Positions 55,616-64,000 of a DNA stretch of 64,000 nt are shown here, piece by piece. Position 1 is the first letter of the stretch. Each line of letters starts with the position of its first letter. This stretch comes from Herbidospora mongoliensis (GTDB taxonomy: Bacteria; Actinomycetota; Actinomycetes; Streptosporangiales; Streptosporangiaceae), in NCBI RefSeq assembly GCF_001570545.1, contig NZ_BBXD01000008.1:248001-312000 (forward strand), given 5' to 3'. A program made the translations under genes and the position numbers. The notes beneath the pieces were generated by a model. That model saw only the letters and a program-made list of their open reading frames with translations. It was not told the DNA's origin and ran no database searches.

Positions 55616-57660
55616 CGGGTCGGCGCCTGGGCGGTCAGTTCGAACCAGCTGTCCTCGCGAGCGGTGCCGAGACGTCCGTCGAGAGCGGCCAGGCGGGTGG
55701 TCAGGTTGCCGATCCCGGCCGAACCCGGGCGTCCTCCCGCCGGGCCGACGCCGTCGTTGCGCACCTGGAGCCGGACCGCGCCGTCGTCGGTCACCGTCGT
55801 GATCGCGCAGTGCCGGGCCGAGCTGTGCCTGAGCACGTTGGTGACCGCCTCCCGGAGCACCGTGCCCAGGACGTTCTCCACCTCGGCGGGGAGTTCGCCG
55901 TGGGTCAGGGCGAGCTCCACCTCGATGCCCGCGGCGGCCAGCACCGAGCGCGCCGACTCGGCCTCGACGGCCAGGGACATCGCCTGCTGTTCGCCGGAGA
56001 CGACCCGCAGATCCGTCGCCGCCTTCTCGGCCATCGCGAGCACGTCTTCCAGTTCGGCGCGGGCCCGTTCGGGGTCCAGGCGTCTGGCCAGCTCGCACTT
56101 GAGCAGGATCGCGGCCAGGCTGTGTCCGAGCAGGTCGTGCAGGTCGCGGGCGGCGCGCAGGCGTTCTTCGACCACGGCGGAGCGGGCCAGCGCCTGCCTG
56201 GCCTGGTGCAGTTCCTTCACGAGCTGGGCGAGTCTGACCAGGCCGTACACGACCAGGCCGGTCACCAGTGTGCTCACGGTGAAGTTGACCGTCTGCGGGA
56301 ACGGCAGGCCGAGCAGCACCGCGCTCGCCGCCACGCTCGCCATCACGCCTCCGACCAGCGGCCAGGCGACCGCCCACGGGAACGCGAGCAGAATCGGGCC
56401 GGCGAGGAACCCGGCGCTGCCCAGCCAGGCGCGGCCGAACACGAGAATCGGCAGGTAGGTGAGCAGCGCCATCAGCACGAGCGAGGGCATGTGGCGCCCG
56501 GTGATCGAACGGATCTGCATGAAGACGATCACGCCGAGACAGGCCGCCGCCGGTACGACCAGACCTCCGGGGACCAGCAGCAGCGCCTTGGCCGAGAACC
56601 CGACGAGCACGGCGACCAGCAGGGCGAGGGACAACCGGTAGGAACCGGGGTCGTCGATGGTCCGCACCGGCCCGTGGGTGCCGGGGAGCACGGCGTCGAC
56701 GGTCAGCCTGCCCTCGGCGGACAGGCTCGTGGACAGGGTGCCGCCCGCCTGCTCGACCTGCCTGACCAGGTCGGCCAGGTTGTCGTCCTCGGCCGTGCGG
56801 GCACCGTCGTGGACGACGCGCAGCCGCACCGTGCCGTTCGCGGCGGTGGTCTCGATCACGCAGGTCGTGGCCGTGCGCTGCCGTAAGGCCTCGGTCACCG
56901 CCTCCCGCAGGACGGCCGAGAGCAGCGCGCCCGCCGGTCCGAGCGGTTCGCTGTGTCCGACGCGCACCTCGGCCTTGATCCCCGCCGCCGTGAGCATCGC
57001 GCGGGCGGTCGTCACCTCGGGCGCCAGGGAGGTGGCGCGGTAGTCGGCGGCGGCGTTCCTGGTGTCGGCCAGCGAGCGGCGAGCCGCGCCGACGACGTCG
57101 CCGAGCACCTCGGCTGTGCGTTCCGGCCGGCCCAGGACCACCTTGACGCCCGCGACGATCGCCGCGAGCCCTCGGCCGATGCCGTCGCTCAGCTCGGCGG
57201 CGATCCGGAGCCGTTCTTCGGCCGCCGCCGCCATGGCCAGCGCCAGCCGGGCGGCGTGCGCCTCCTCGACCCGATCGGTGAGCCGGGTGAGCCCGTAGAT
57301 CAGCAGCGCGATGAGCACCATGCTGATCGCGGAGTCGGCCGGGCCGATGACGGCGGCGCTGACCGCCACCGGCAGGGCCAGTGGCCACAGCGGGGTCAGC
57401 AGCAGCGATCCGCTCAGGAAGCCGAGGAGTCCGACGGAGGCCCCGAGGCCGACCGTGGCCGTGTAGCCGACCACCGCCTGGGCGGCCAAAAGCCACGGGC
57501 GCCTGAAGCGCTGGAGGGAGCGGAAGACGTACACGAGCTGGAGCCCGAGCGCCACGACGGCGAGGAACGACCCCGCGAGCAGGTAGACGACCGCGAACGC
57601 GGCGAGCACCGCGACGACGATCCCCCGCGCGAGGCGAGGCACCGGAACCTGCGACAGCAC
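55612..57660 (-). CDS. Tandem-duplicated NarL-type histidine kinase, first module degenerate
   Basis: The 682-aa protein contains two complete membrane-kinase units in one chain. Unit 2 (residues 335-682) is active-looking: spans 340-475, phospho-acceptor His508 (RDLHDLLGHSL), N-box Asn608 (REAVTNVLRHS) and a glycine box (GSAGIGNL). Unit 1 (1-330) has spans 10-125 but Ser158 where His should be (AELSDGIGRGL) and Glu257 in place of the N-box Asn, so it is a pseudokinase half. It may act as an intramolecular sensor or regulator. Confidence 0.85.
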   Translation of the reverse strand: MLSQVPVPRLARGIVVAVLAAFAVVYLLAGSFLAVVALGLQLVYVFRSLQRFRRPWLLAAQAVVGYTATVGLGASVGLLGFLSGSLLLTPLWPLALPVAVSAAVIGPADSAISMVLIALLIYGLTRLTDRVEEAHAARLALAMAAAAEERLRIAAELSDGIGRGLAAIVAGVKVVLGRPERTAEVLGDVVGAARRSLADTRNAAADYRATSLAPEVTTARAMLTAAGIKAEVRVGHSEPLGPAGALLSAVLREAVTEALRQRTATTCVIETTAANGTVRLRVVHDGARTAEDDNLADLVRQVEQAGGTLSTSLSAEGRLTVDAVLPGTHGPVRTIDDPGSYRLSLALLVAVLVGFSAKALLLVPGGLVVPAAACLGVIVFMQIRSITGRHMPSLVLMALLTYLPILVFGRAWLGSAGFLAGPILLAFPWAVAWPLVGGVMASVAASAVLLGLPFPQTVNFTVSTLVTGLVVYGLVRLAQLVKELHQARQALARSAVVEERLRAARDLHDLLGHSLAAILLKCELARRLDPERARAELEDVLAMAEKAATDLRVVSGEQQAMSLAVEAESARSVLAAAGIEVELALTHGELPAEVENVLGTVLREAVTNVLRHSSARHCAITTVTDDGAVRLQVRNDGVGPAGGRPGSAGIGNLTTRLAALDGRLGTAREDSWFELTAQAPTR

Positions 57661-57948
57661 ACTTCCCCCGCCCCCCGACCGAGGCCAGCCTACGGGGGAC
57701 GGCGAAGGGAGGAATCTCCCGGTTCGCGCGTCTCCGGAACTGCCCGTAGCAGGCGCCGACCGGCCGCGCCCGGATCACCCCGCAACGGGGAGTCGTGAGC
57801 GAAAAGCACGAGTGTCGATGGCGGAAGGGGCATTCGCGGCCTCGGGGGCGCTTCCGGCTTGCCAAGCGGGAGCGCCGGAGGTGTAAAGGATCTTCGTTCT
57901 GGCGGTTCATCCGACGTGCGGGAAGGCCTCAGCCGATGCGATAGGCCC

Positions 57949-58821
57949 ATGACCGACTCTCTCCTCATGCCCGTCACGGCTCGCCGAGGCGCGGCCGTCG
58001 TCGCCGTTCTCACGCTGGGCGCGTGCCTGACGGTTTCGAGCCCGGCAGCCATGGCGCAGGCCGCTGACCAGGCGAAACCGGCCACCCCGGCCACCGCGAT
58101 GACCCTGCCCTTCCCCACCGATCCCGGCGGCTTCTTCTCTCTGTCGCTCAAGACCATTTTCGGGCTGGCGCAGGCGATCAAGCTGACAGGCGAGGCGGAC
58201 GTGCGGGAGGCCGGAGGTGCGAAGGTCACCGTCCCGGTCAGCGGTGGGATCACCGTCTCCGTGGGCGAGGGCCGAAGCAAACAGGGCAAGAACGTCCTCC
58301 AGCAGGAGGTCGGGGTATACCTCAACCCGACCGATTTCAAGCTCGGCTCCACGGGTTCCGACTCGGCGAGGCTCAACCTGAGCTACGACGGCTCGCGGCC
58401 TGCCCCTGCCGGCGGCATGTCCGTTCTGGATCCGGGGCGCTGCATCGCGCGGTTCGCCGAGCTCTTCCTCAACCCGCTGAAATGGCCCAGCCTCATCGCC
58501 AACTTCCTCCGGGATCCCATCGGCTTCTTCAAATCCTTTATTGGGATCTTCTTTCCCGCCCAGGTCGACCTCAACTTCAACGTCAAGGCCACGTCTTCGG
58601 CCAAGCCCGGCGCGACCCTGATCAACCGGAACCCGATCTCGCTGCAGAGTCCCAACGTGAAGGAGTTCCCGCCCCGCAACAGCGACTACGCCACCGTCGG
58701 GCCGATCGAACTGGTCGACGCCACCGACCCGACCGGCCCCGCCGTGGTCGTCATCGACGCGCTGCGAGTGAAGGCGGATCACGCGCCGGGACCCAAGGGC
58801 AAGCCGCCCCTCCCCTGGTAG
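57949..58821 (+). CDS. Secreted protein of unknown function
   Basis: A 290-aa protein with a Sec signal peptide (hydrophobic residues 14-32, cleavage after an AMA-type site near residue 36). The mature part is beta-rich (KVTVPVSGGITVSVGEG, VDLNFNVKATSS) with one Cys and repeated Pro/Phe loops (LRDPIGFFKSFIGIFFPAQ). No enzymatic motif. A terminator follows at 58842. Confidence 0.72.
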   Translation: MTDSLLMPVTARRGAAVVAVLTLGACLTVSSPAAMAQAADQAKPATPATAMTLPFPTDPGGFFSLSLKTIFGLAQAIKLTGEADVREAGGAKVTVPVSGGITVSVGEGRSKQGKNVLQQEVGVYLNPTDFKLGSTGSDSARLNLSYDGSRPAPAGGMSVLDPGRCIARFAELFLNPLKWPSLIANFLRDPIGFFKSFIGIFFPAQVDLNFNVKATSSAKPGATLINRNPISLQSPNVKEFPPRNSDYATVGPIELVDATDPTGPAVVVIDALRVKADHAPGPKGKPPLPW

Positions 58822-58841
58822 CGGCTCCTGCTCTCGGCCGG

Positions 58842-58870
58842 GCCCAGGTCAGTGACTATCTGACCTGGGC
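58842..58870 (+). terminator. Terminator hairpin, same core as the tRNA terminator
   Basis: GCCCAGGTCAG (58842-58852) pairs with CTGACCTGGGC (58860-58870), followed by TTTCGCGTTT, 20 bases after a stop codon. Confidence 0.85.
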
Positions 58871-59027
58871 TTTCGCGTTTCCTGAGGCTGACGGGCGCGC
58901 CACGTGACGCATGAGATCACAGATGTTCATGATGCGTTCGACGCCTGGTTCTGCGTTGGCGGGCTGGGGGGACTTCGCTCATTCTGAGCGGTTTGCTACC
59001 CGCACTACCAATATCTCGGAGGTACTT

Positions 59028-61274
59028 GTGCCCAGCACAAGGTGGCCCGCACCGGCGTTCGCCGCCGTGGCGGTCATCGCCATGTTCGGCGTGACCGTCC
59101 CCGCGGCAGGCGCGGCGACGTCACAGGTTGCATCCCCCAATTTCGGCGTCCCCTGCTCGGCAGACGTGGGCCTGCGCGGCTTCACCGACAGCCTGGACAA
59201 GAAGACGTTCGAGGGCACCCCCGTCGGTGGTCTGTCCGCCATCGCGCGACTCCGTGACGACCGCGCGCTGGCCCTCACGGACAACACCGGCACGGTCCCC
59301 GCGCGCCTGTACGAGATCGGCCTCGGCGGGAACAGCTCAGAGGTCGTCGACATGACGACGCTGAAGCGGCCTGACGGTACCCCGTACACCGGTCTGGACT
59401 TCGACGGCGAGGGTCTCGTGGTCGAGCCCCACGGCAAGACCGTTCTGGCCAGCTCGGAGACCGAGCCGTCGATCCGCCGGTTCCGGCTCTCCGACGGTCT
59501 GCAGATCGCCTCGTTCGACGTGCCGGCCCGGTTCCGGATCACCCCCGCGGGCGAGTCGCCGGTCAACCTGGCCTTCGAGGCGCTGACCGCCACGTCTGAC
59601 GGCAAGGCCCTGTACGCCGGTATGGAAGGCCCCCTGTCCGCCGACGGCCGCGAGGCCAACGGCGCAGGTCGCCAGCGGATCATCCGCTACGAAGGCACGT
59701 CCGGCGGGAACTACACGCCGGTCGCGCAGTACGCGTACAAGACCGACCCCAACCTCGGGCTGGTCGAACTGGTCGCGCTCGGCGACGACCAGTTCCTCTC
59801 GATGGAGCGCGGCTTCACCACGGGCGTGGGCAACACCGTCCGCATCTACCGCGTGTCCCTCACCGGTCTGCCGGACGTCTCGACCGCAGCCTCGCTGTCG
59901 ACGCTCACCGACCCGCGTGGCTGGGCGGGCAAGAAGCTGCTGGCCGACCTGGTCAACTGCCCGACGCTCGGCGCCACCGCCAAGCAGCCCCAGCCGAACC
60001 CGCTGCTGGACAACATCGAGGGCATGGCGCTCGGCGACCGTCTCGACGACGACACCCGCGAGCTCTACCTGATCTCCGACGACAACAACAGCGCGTCGCA
60101 GATCACCCGCCTGTACGACCTGAGCGTCAACGTCCCCGACGAGGCCAGCCTGCGCGACCGGGCGATCCTGTCCGCGACCGACTACCAGCCCGGCCCCATC
60201 TCCGGCACGTTCATGCCGAAGACTCCGGTCAACGGGATCACCCCGCCGTTCCCCGGCCAGCCGATCCCCGGCTTCTCCGCCGTCATCCCGAACGCCCGTG
60301 GCTCCAAGAACGCCAACCGCCTGCTCGCCATGCCCGACAACGGCTTCGGCGCCAAGGACAACTCGGCCGACTTCCTGCTGCGCGCGTACAACATCGAGCC
60401 TGACTACAAGACCGGCGAGATCGAGATCGCGGGCCACATCAGCTTCCGCGACCCCGACCACAAGGTCCCGTTCGCGATCGTGAACGGCAACACCCCCGAG
60501 CGGCTGCTGACCGGCGCCGACTTCGACATCGAGTCGCTCCAGTGGGACGCGAACGGCACCCTGTGGATCGGTGACGAGTTCGGCCCCTACCTGGTGAACG
60601 TCGACAGGACCGGCAAGGTCCTGCGCGCCCCGATCCCCCTCGCCGACGGCACCAAGTCGCCCCAGTCGAACGAACTGAAGCCCGGCGAGACCCCGTCGCT
60701 GCCCGGCAGCGGCGGCTTCGAGGCCATGGCCGCCAGCGAGGACGGCTGGACCCTCTACCCGATCCTCGAGCGCGCCAAGACCGCCGACCCCGACCAGCGT
60801 CGTCGCGTCGTGTACGAGTTCGACGTCCGCGCCGGCGCCTACACCGGCAAGACCTGGTCGTTCCGGGTCGACGACCCGGGCCTGTTCGTCGGCGACGCCC
60901 AGGTGCTCGACGGCCACCGCCTGCTGCTGATCGAGCGGGACAACGGCATGGGCCAGACCTCGTTCGTCAAGAAGCTCATCGTCACCGACCTCGACAAGGC
61001 CGACGCGAACGGCGTGCTCCCGCGCCGCACCGCCGTCGACCTGATGTACATCGCCGACCCCAAGGGCGTCTCGACCCCGGCCCGTCCGGGCGAGTACGGC
61101 GTCGGAGACAAGTTCTCCTTCCCTCTCCAGTCGGTCGAGTCGGTCCTGCCGCTGTCGGGTGACCGCGTCGTCGTGGCCAACGACAACAACTTCCCCGGCA
61201 ACGACGGCCGCATCCCCGGCCGCGCCGACGACACCGAAGTGATCGTCATCGACGTACCGGGCCTGCGCGACTGA
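59028..61274 (+). CDS. Secreted phytase-like esterase, two tandem domains
   Basis: A 748-aa secreted protein. GTG 59028 is chosen because GGAGGT (59018-59023) precedes it and the signal peptide (hydrophobic residues 8-25, AGAA cleavage) then starts correctly. Two copies of the 'esterase-like activity of phytase' propeller are seen at about 55-350 and 400-740, each with a D-x-E-x-L core (GLDFDGEGLVVEP; ADFDIESLQWD) followed by a glutamate-rich loop. Extracellular phosphoester or ester hydrolysis is likely; the substrate is not known. Confidence 0.83.
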   Translation: MPSTRWPAPAFAAVAVIAMFGVTVPAAGAATSQVASPNFGVPCSADVGLRGFTDSLDKKTFEGTPVGGLSAIARLRDDRALALTDNTGTVPARLYEIGLGGNSSEVVDMTTLKRPDGTPYTGLDFDGEGLVVEPHGKTVLASSETEPSIRRFRLSDGLQIASFDVPARFRITPAGESPVNLAFEALTATSDGKALYAGMEGPLSADGREANGAGRQRIIRYEGTSGGNYTPVAQYAYKTDPNLGLVELVALGDDQFLSMERGFTTGVGNTVRIYRVSLTGLPDVSTAASLSTLTDPRGWAGKKLLADLVNCPTLGATAKQPQPNPLLDNIEGMALGDRLDDDTRELYLISDDNNSASQITRLYDLSVNVPDEASLRDRAILSATDYQPGPISGTFMPKTPVNGITPPFPGQPIPGFSAVIPNARGSKNANRLLAMPDNGFGAKDNSADFLLRAYNIEPDYKTGEIEIAGHISFRDPDHKVPFAIVNGNTPERLLTGADFDIESLQWDANGTLWIGDEFGPYLVNVDRTGKVLRAPIPLADGTKSPQSNELKPGETPSLPGSGGFEAMAASEDGWTLYPILERAKTADPDQRRRVVYEFDVRAGAYTGKTWSFRVDDPGLFVGDAQVLDGHRLLLIERDNGMGQTSFVKKLIVTDLDKADANGVLPRRTAVDLMYIADPKGVSTPARPGEYGVGDKFSFPLQSVESVLPLSGDRVVVANDNNFPGNDGRIPGRADDTEVIVIDVPGLRD

Positions 61275-61291
61275 CGCCTGCCCGACCCGTT

Positions 61292-61322
61292 CACCCCCGC
61301 CGGGCGCTCTCCGGCGGGGGTG
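61292..61322 (+). terminator. Terminator after the phytase-like gene
   Basis: CACCCCCGCCGG (61292-61303) pairs with CCGGCGGGGGTG (61311-61322), 18 bases past the stop. Confidence 0.85.
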
Positions 61323-61398
61323 ATCCAACTGGGCTCTCATCCATCCGCAAGTCGCGGCTGGTGCACTGCGGATGTCAGTTCATCTCGCAGGAGGATCG

Positions 61399-61572
61399 AT
61401 GTCGCGACTGAAGAACAAGATGGCCGCACTCGCGGTGGGACTGGTCGTCGCCACGAGTCTGGGCGCCGTCACCGCCGCCCCGGCCCAGGCGCAGCCCAGA
61501 GAGGTCGGCGTCTTCGAGTGGTGCTACATCTGGGAGACGGGCTACTTGGGCCAGTGCCTCCGCTGGCTGTAG
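61399..61572 (+). CDS. 57-residue secreted peptide precursor
   Basis: ATG 61399 has a perfect AGGAGG 4 bases upstream. Residues 1-31 are a Sec signal peptide (MSRLKNKMAALAVGLVVATS, then a site after AQA). The mature peptide is only about 26 residues and unusually aromatic, with three Trp, two Tyr, one Phe and two Cys 11 residues apart. A disulfide-bonded peptide is likely. No processing enzyme is next to it. Function unknown. Confidence 0.72.
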   Translation: MSRLKNKMAALAVGLVVATSLGAVTAAPAQAQPREVGVFEWCYIWETGYLGQCLRWL

Positions 61573-61681
61573 GAAGTCGACCCGCGAGGCGATGAGCCTT
61601 GGTGAAGCCGGGGCGCTGGCTGTGTGGTGTGCGGGGTAGGGGTCGGCCAAGGGGACGACCCCTACCTGATGGGGGCAGATC

Positions 61682-62557
61682 ATGACAAAGCACGCCGCTC
61701 GCTTGAGACAGCTGCTGGCAGCGCCCGAGATCCTCGTAGCGCCAGGCGCCTACGACGGCACCGGGGCCCGCCTGGTCCGGCAACTGGGCTTCCAGGCCAT
61801 CTACCTGAGCGGATTCCAGACCTCGGCCAGCCTCCTGGGCCAGCCCGACGTCGGCTATCTCACGTTGACGCAGATGGCGGCGCGGGTGGCCATATTCGCC
61901 GATGCCTCCGAGCTGCCGGTCATCGCCGACGCCGACACCGGTTACGGCAACCCCCTCAACGTCCGCCGTACCGTACGCGCATACGAGGCGGCCGGAGCGG
62001 CGGCCCTGCACATCGAGGACCAGACCTTCCCCAAGCGCTGCGGCCACATGCTGGGCCGCCACGTCGTCGCCAGGGAGGAGATGATCCAGAAGATCAAGGC
62101 GGCGGTCGACGCCCGGCGCGACCACGACTTCGTCGTCATCGCCCGCACCGACGCACGCACCACGCTGGGCATCGAAGAGGCGATCGACCGTGGCGCGGCC
62201 TATTACGAGGCCGGCGCCGACCTGCTCTTCATCGAGTCTCCCGAGACCGAGGAGGAGATGCGGCGGATCTGTGACGCCTTCCGCGGTGTGGTGCCGGTGC
62301 TCAGCAACCAGATCGAGGGCGGGCGCACGCCGCTGCTGGGGGCGCCCGCTCTGCAGGAGATGGGCTACTCACTGGCCATCTTCTCGCTGGGCGCCGGGTT
62401 CGCCGCCGCGGCGGGGATGAGAGCGTATCTGCGGAACCTCGCGGCCCACGGCGGTGCCGGTCCGATGCCGAAGGACATGCTGGACTTCGACGAGTTCAAC
62501 ACCCTGATCGGGCTCGACGAACACAACTCGCTCGAAAGCCGCTACGAGACTTCTTGA
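61682..62557 (+). CDS. PEP mutase/isocitrate lyase family enzyme
   Basis: The 291-aa (beta/alpha)8-barrel enzyme has the family motif KRCGH (118-122), metal Asp residues in DADTGYG (83-89), GAAALHIEDQ and IARTDAR. It resembles oxaloacetate decarboxylases and dimethylmalate/methylisocitrate lyases, which cleave or form C-C bonds next to a carboxylate. The exact substrate cannot be told from sequence. Start ATG 61682 follows GGGGG. Confidence 0.83.
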   Translation: MTKHAARLRQLLAAPEILVAPGAYDGTGARLVRQLGFQAIYLSGFQTSASLLGQPDVGYLTLTQMAARVAIFADASELPVIADADTGYGNPLNVRRTVRAYEAAGAAALHIEDQTFPKRCGHMLGRHVVAREEMIQKIKAAVDARRDHDFVVIARTDARTTLGIEEAIDRGAAYYEAGADLLFIESPETEEEMRRICDAFRGVVPVLSNQIEGGRTPLLGAPALQEMGYSLAIFSLGAGFAAAAGMRAYLRNLAAHGGAGPMPKDMLDFDEFNTLIGLDEHNSLESRYETS

Positions 62558-62662
62558 TCGATGGGGGAGACCTTTTGGGCCGGCACGTCGCGCGCGGGCC
62601 GCACCAGCCGCAAGGCTCCACCATCCATGCCCAGGAAACGCCACCCGTGAAGGGCCCGCGGT

Positions 62663-63133
62663 TTAGAAGGCGTCGCCCCAGCCACCGCAGTCGTCGAACT
62701 TGTTGACGCCCTCGCAGACCCGGAAGTCGACGTCCTTCACGAAGCCCTTCTTGAAGCCGAAGAACTTGTTGAACCGGTTGCCGTGGCTGAAGGAGTTGTT
62801 CTTGAAGAACTTCTGGTGGCTCTTGCCGAACTTGTCGGTGTAGCGGTACCAGACGTAGGTCCACTGGCGGTCGCGGTCGGTGTCGAAGACGTCGCCGTAG
62901 AACCAGTACTGGCCGCCGCTGTTGGTCCAGTAGCCCTTGAAGTAGGACTTGTGGCTCTTCTCGAAGCCGTTGCTCCAGTGGGAGTAGTACGGGCCGAAGA
63001 AGTGCTTGGACGCCGCCGCCGAGACCGTGGCGGTCGAGGTGGTCGCGGCGGCGGTGGCCGGGGCGGCCATGGCGCCGGCCATCAGACCGGCGGCGAGGGC
63101 GGTGCCGGCGAGAGCGCGGGAGAGCTTGCGCAT
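62663..63133 (-). CDS. Secreted aromatic-rich protein
   Basis: A 156-aa protein with a signal peptide (residues 1-29, cleavage after ATAA). The mature part is rich in Phe, Tyr, Trp, Lys, His and Gly (HFFGPYYSHWSNGFEKS, KFFKNNSFSHGNRFNKFFG) with two Cys near the end (VCEGVNKFDDCGG). It has the appearance of small surface proteins of Streptosporangiales. Function unknown. Confidence 0.78.
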   Translation of the reverse strand: MRKLSRALAGTALAAGLMAGAMAAPATAAATTSTATVSAAASKHFFGPYYSHWSNGFEKSHKSYFKGYWTNSGGQYWFYGDVFDTDRDRQWTYVWYRYTDKFGKSHQKFFKNNSFSHGNRFNKFFGFKKGFVKDVDFRVCEGVNKFDDCGGWGDAF

Positions 63134-63272
63134 TCTTCTGTCCTCCAGTGAGACCTTCCGGGATGCTGCTCATCTCCGGACACCGCTCACATTAGGAAGA
63201 CCGAACCGCCCTATCTGTGGACGAATACGCAGCGTGCACAACGGCACATTCAGGGCCCTGTCCGGGCCTCCG

Positions 63273-63620
63273 CTAGGACCGCCGGGCCCGCTTCCTGACG
63301 ATGGACCGGGCGACCAGAAGGGCGACGACGGCGACGATCTGGCTGCCCACGACGAACTTGTTCCAGTCGATCGCCGGGTGCCAGCGGACCTCCCCGTCCT
63401 TGATCACGTACGCGCCGACCGGCGAGGCTCCCACGCCGAACCCTCCGCCCGAGCCCGCCTGCGCGCCGTCCTTGCGGTCGCCACCGCCCCCGCCGCCACC
63501 GCCTCCGCCGATGCGGGCCACGGGGATGACCGTCACGCCGTCCACGGTGATCGGCTCTCCGAAAGCGCGCCGGACCGTCGCGTGATCACGTGCCTTGTCG
63601 AGTAATTCCATGACGTTCAT
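63273..63620 (-). CDS. GerW/YtfJ-like sporulation protein
   Basis: The 115-aa protein matches the GerW (YtfJ) family: VDGVTVIPVARIG, a glycine run (residues about 38-47), GGGFGVGASPVGAYVI and GEVRWHPAIDW, with an added C-terminal span (92-108) that anchors it. The family is linked to spore germination or coat in Bacillus and to sporulating actinomycetes. Start ATG 63620. Confidence 0.82.
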   Translation of the reverse strand: MNVMELLDKARDHATVRRAFGEPITVDGVTVIPVARIGGGGGGGGGGDRKDGAQAGSGGGFGVGASPVGAYVIKDGEVRWHPAIDWNKFVVGSQIVAVVALLVARSIVRKRARRS

Positions 63621-63633
63621 GTCTGCTCCTTCT

Positions 63634-64000
63634 TCAAGAATCGAGGCCGCGATCTTCGCGCCGCATGTCCCCGCTGCCCGGAACCCCATCGGCGACCCCG
63701 TACCGCAGCAGTACCGCTCCCGTGGAAGAGGTCACCGGCGGTTCGAGCAGCGTCAGGTTCGCGGGCACCGCGCCGCCGTCGAACACCTTCTTCCCGACGC
63801 CGAGCACGATCGGGAAGATCCACAGGTCGAGCCGGTCGAACAGCCGCTCCCGCAGCAGCGTCTGCACCAGGTTCAGGCTGCCCATCACGTGCACGTGCTC
63901 GTGCTTGTCCCGCAGCGCCCGGACAGCGCTCACCAGGTCAGGCCCCACCTGCGAGGACCCCTCCCAGTCGAGCCGGGGATTGCCCCGCGAGGCGACATAC
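63634..64000 (-). CDS. RibD/dihydrofolate reductase-like protein, cut by the window edge
   Basis: The minus-strand frame is open to the edge (reading ...SRGNPRLDWEGSSQVGPDLV) so the N-terminus lies beyond 64000. The visible part shows the RibD_C/DHFR pattern: HVHVMGSLNLVQTLLRERL, then DRLDLWIFPIVLGVGKKVF. Such small DHFR-like proteins are common in actinomycetes; NADPH-dependent reduction is possible. It ends with a polar tail at 63634. Confidence 0.78.
   Translation of the reverse strand, partial: YVASRGNPRLDWEGSSQVGPDLVSAVRALRDKHEHVHVMGSLNLVQTLLRERLFDRLDLWIFPIVLGVGKKVFDGGAVPANLTLLEPPVTSSTGAVLLRYGVADGVPGSGDMRREDRGLDS

Noticed and set aside
55022-57910. Very long minus-strand frame (962 codons) over the regulator and kinase
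   Set aside because: Arg/Gly/Pro-rich shadow of the true genes caused by high GC; no domain pattern.

Overview
The window is high-GC actinomycete DNA. GTG starts, leaderless promoters, a GerW/YtfJ-type sporulation protein, WYL, TetR and NarL regulators and a VanY-type lipoprotein fit a sporulating Streptosporangiales-like host; that placement is inference only. Positions 1 to about 44.2 kb are an integrated siphophage with its left end at or just outside the window. Positions 44.2-64 kb are host chromosome.

Prophage, left to right. At 0.1-2.8 kb lie two short GntR-type regulators, a two-HTH protein (possible excisionase) and small rightward cargo genes; two of these genes share a duplicated 51-bp promoter/leader. 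From 2.8 to 41.1 kb nearly everything is transcribed leftward. Lysis genes (holin, CHAP endolysin) come first on the map. They are followed by tail fibre/baseplate proteins, tape measure, the tail assembly chaperone pair with a canonical -1 frameshift site, major tail protein, head-tail connectors, a 13-repeat structural protein, major capsid and scaffold. One rightward membrane cargo gene interrupts the operon. Then come a minor capsid protein fused to a kinase-like domain, portal, small genes including an Acb2/Tad1-like protein, and the terminase. From 27 to 41 kb is the early region: prim-pol/helicase with an iteron-like cluster inside it, an OB-type protein, a Cas4-like nuclease, a RuvC-like nuclease, DUF2303 and DUF2786 proteins, a HAD phosphatase and many small genes joined by 4-bp stop/start overlaps. 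At 41.1-44.2 kb are the immunity region (two HTH proteins facing each other across an operator array), a membrane protein, a tyrosine integrase and tRNA-Arg(ACG).

A short motif, GACAGAT, spaced about one helical turn apart, recurs at several prophage promoters. It looks like the operator of a dispersed, stoperator-like immunity system that links the repressor region, the leftward early promoter, the cargo promoters and the candidate replication origin.

Host part. A WYL regulator diverges from an epoxide hydrolase. An SDR oxidoreductase diverges from its probable TetR repressor, with three palindromic operators between them. A VanY-type carboxypeptidase is coupled to a membrane-anchored endonuclease/exonuclease/phosphatase protein. 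A VanR/VanS-like pair converges on an FtsX-type ABC exporter. That exporter diverges from a NarL regulator, which converges on a tandem-duplicated histidine kinase whose first half is degenerate. Secreted proteins follow (including a two-domain phytase-like esterase and a 57-aa peptide precursor), then a PEP mutase-family enzyme, a GerW-like protein and a cut-off RibD/DHFR-like protein.
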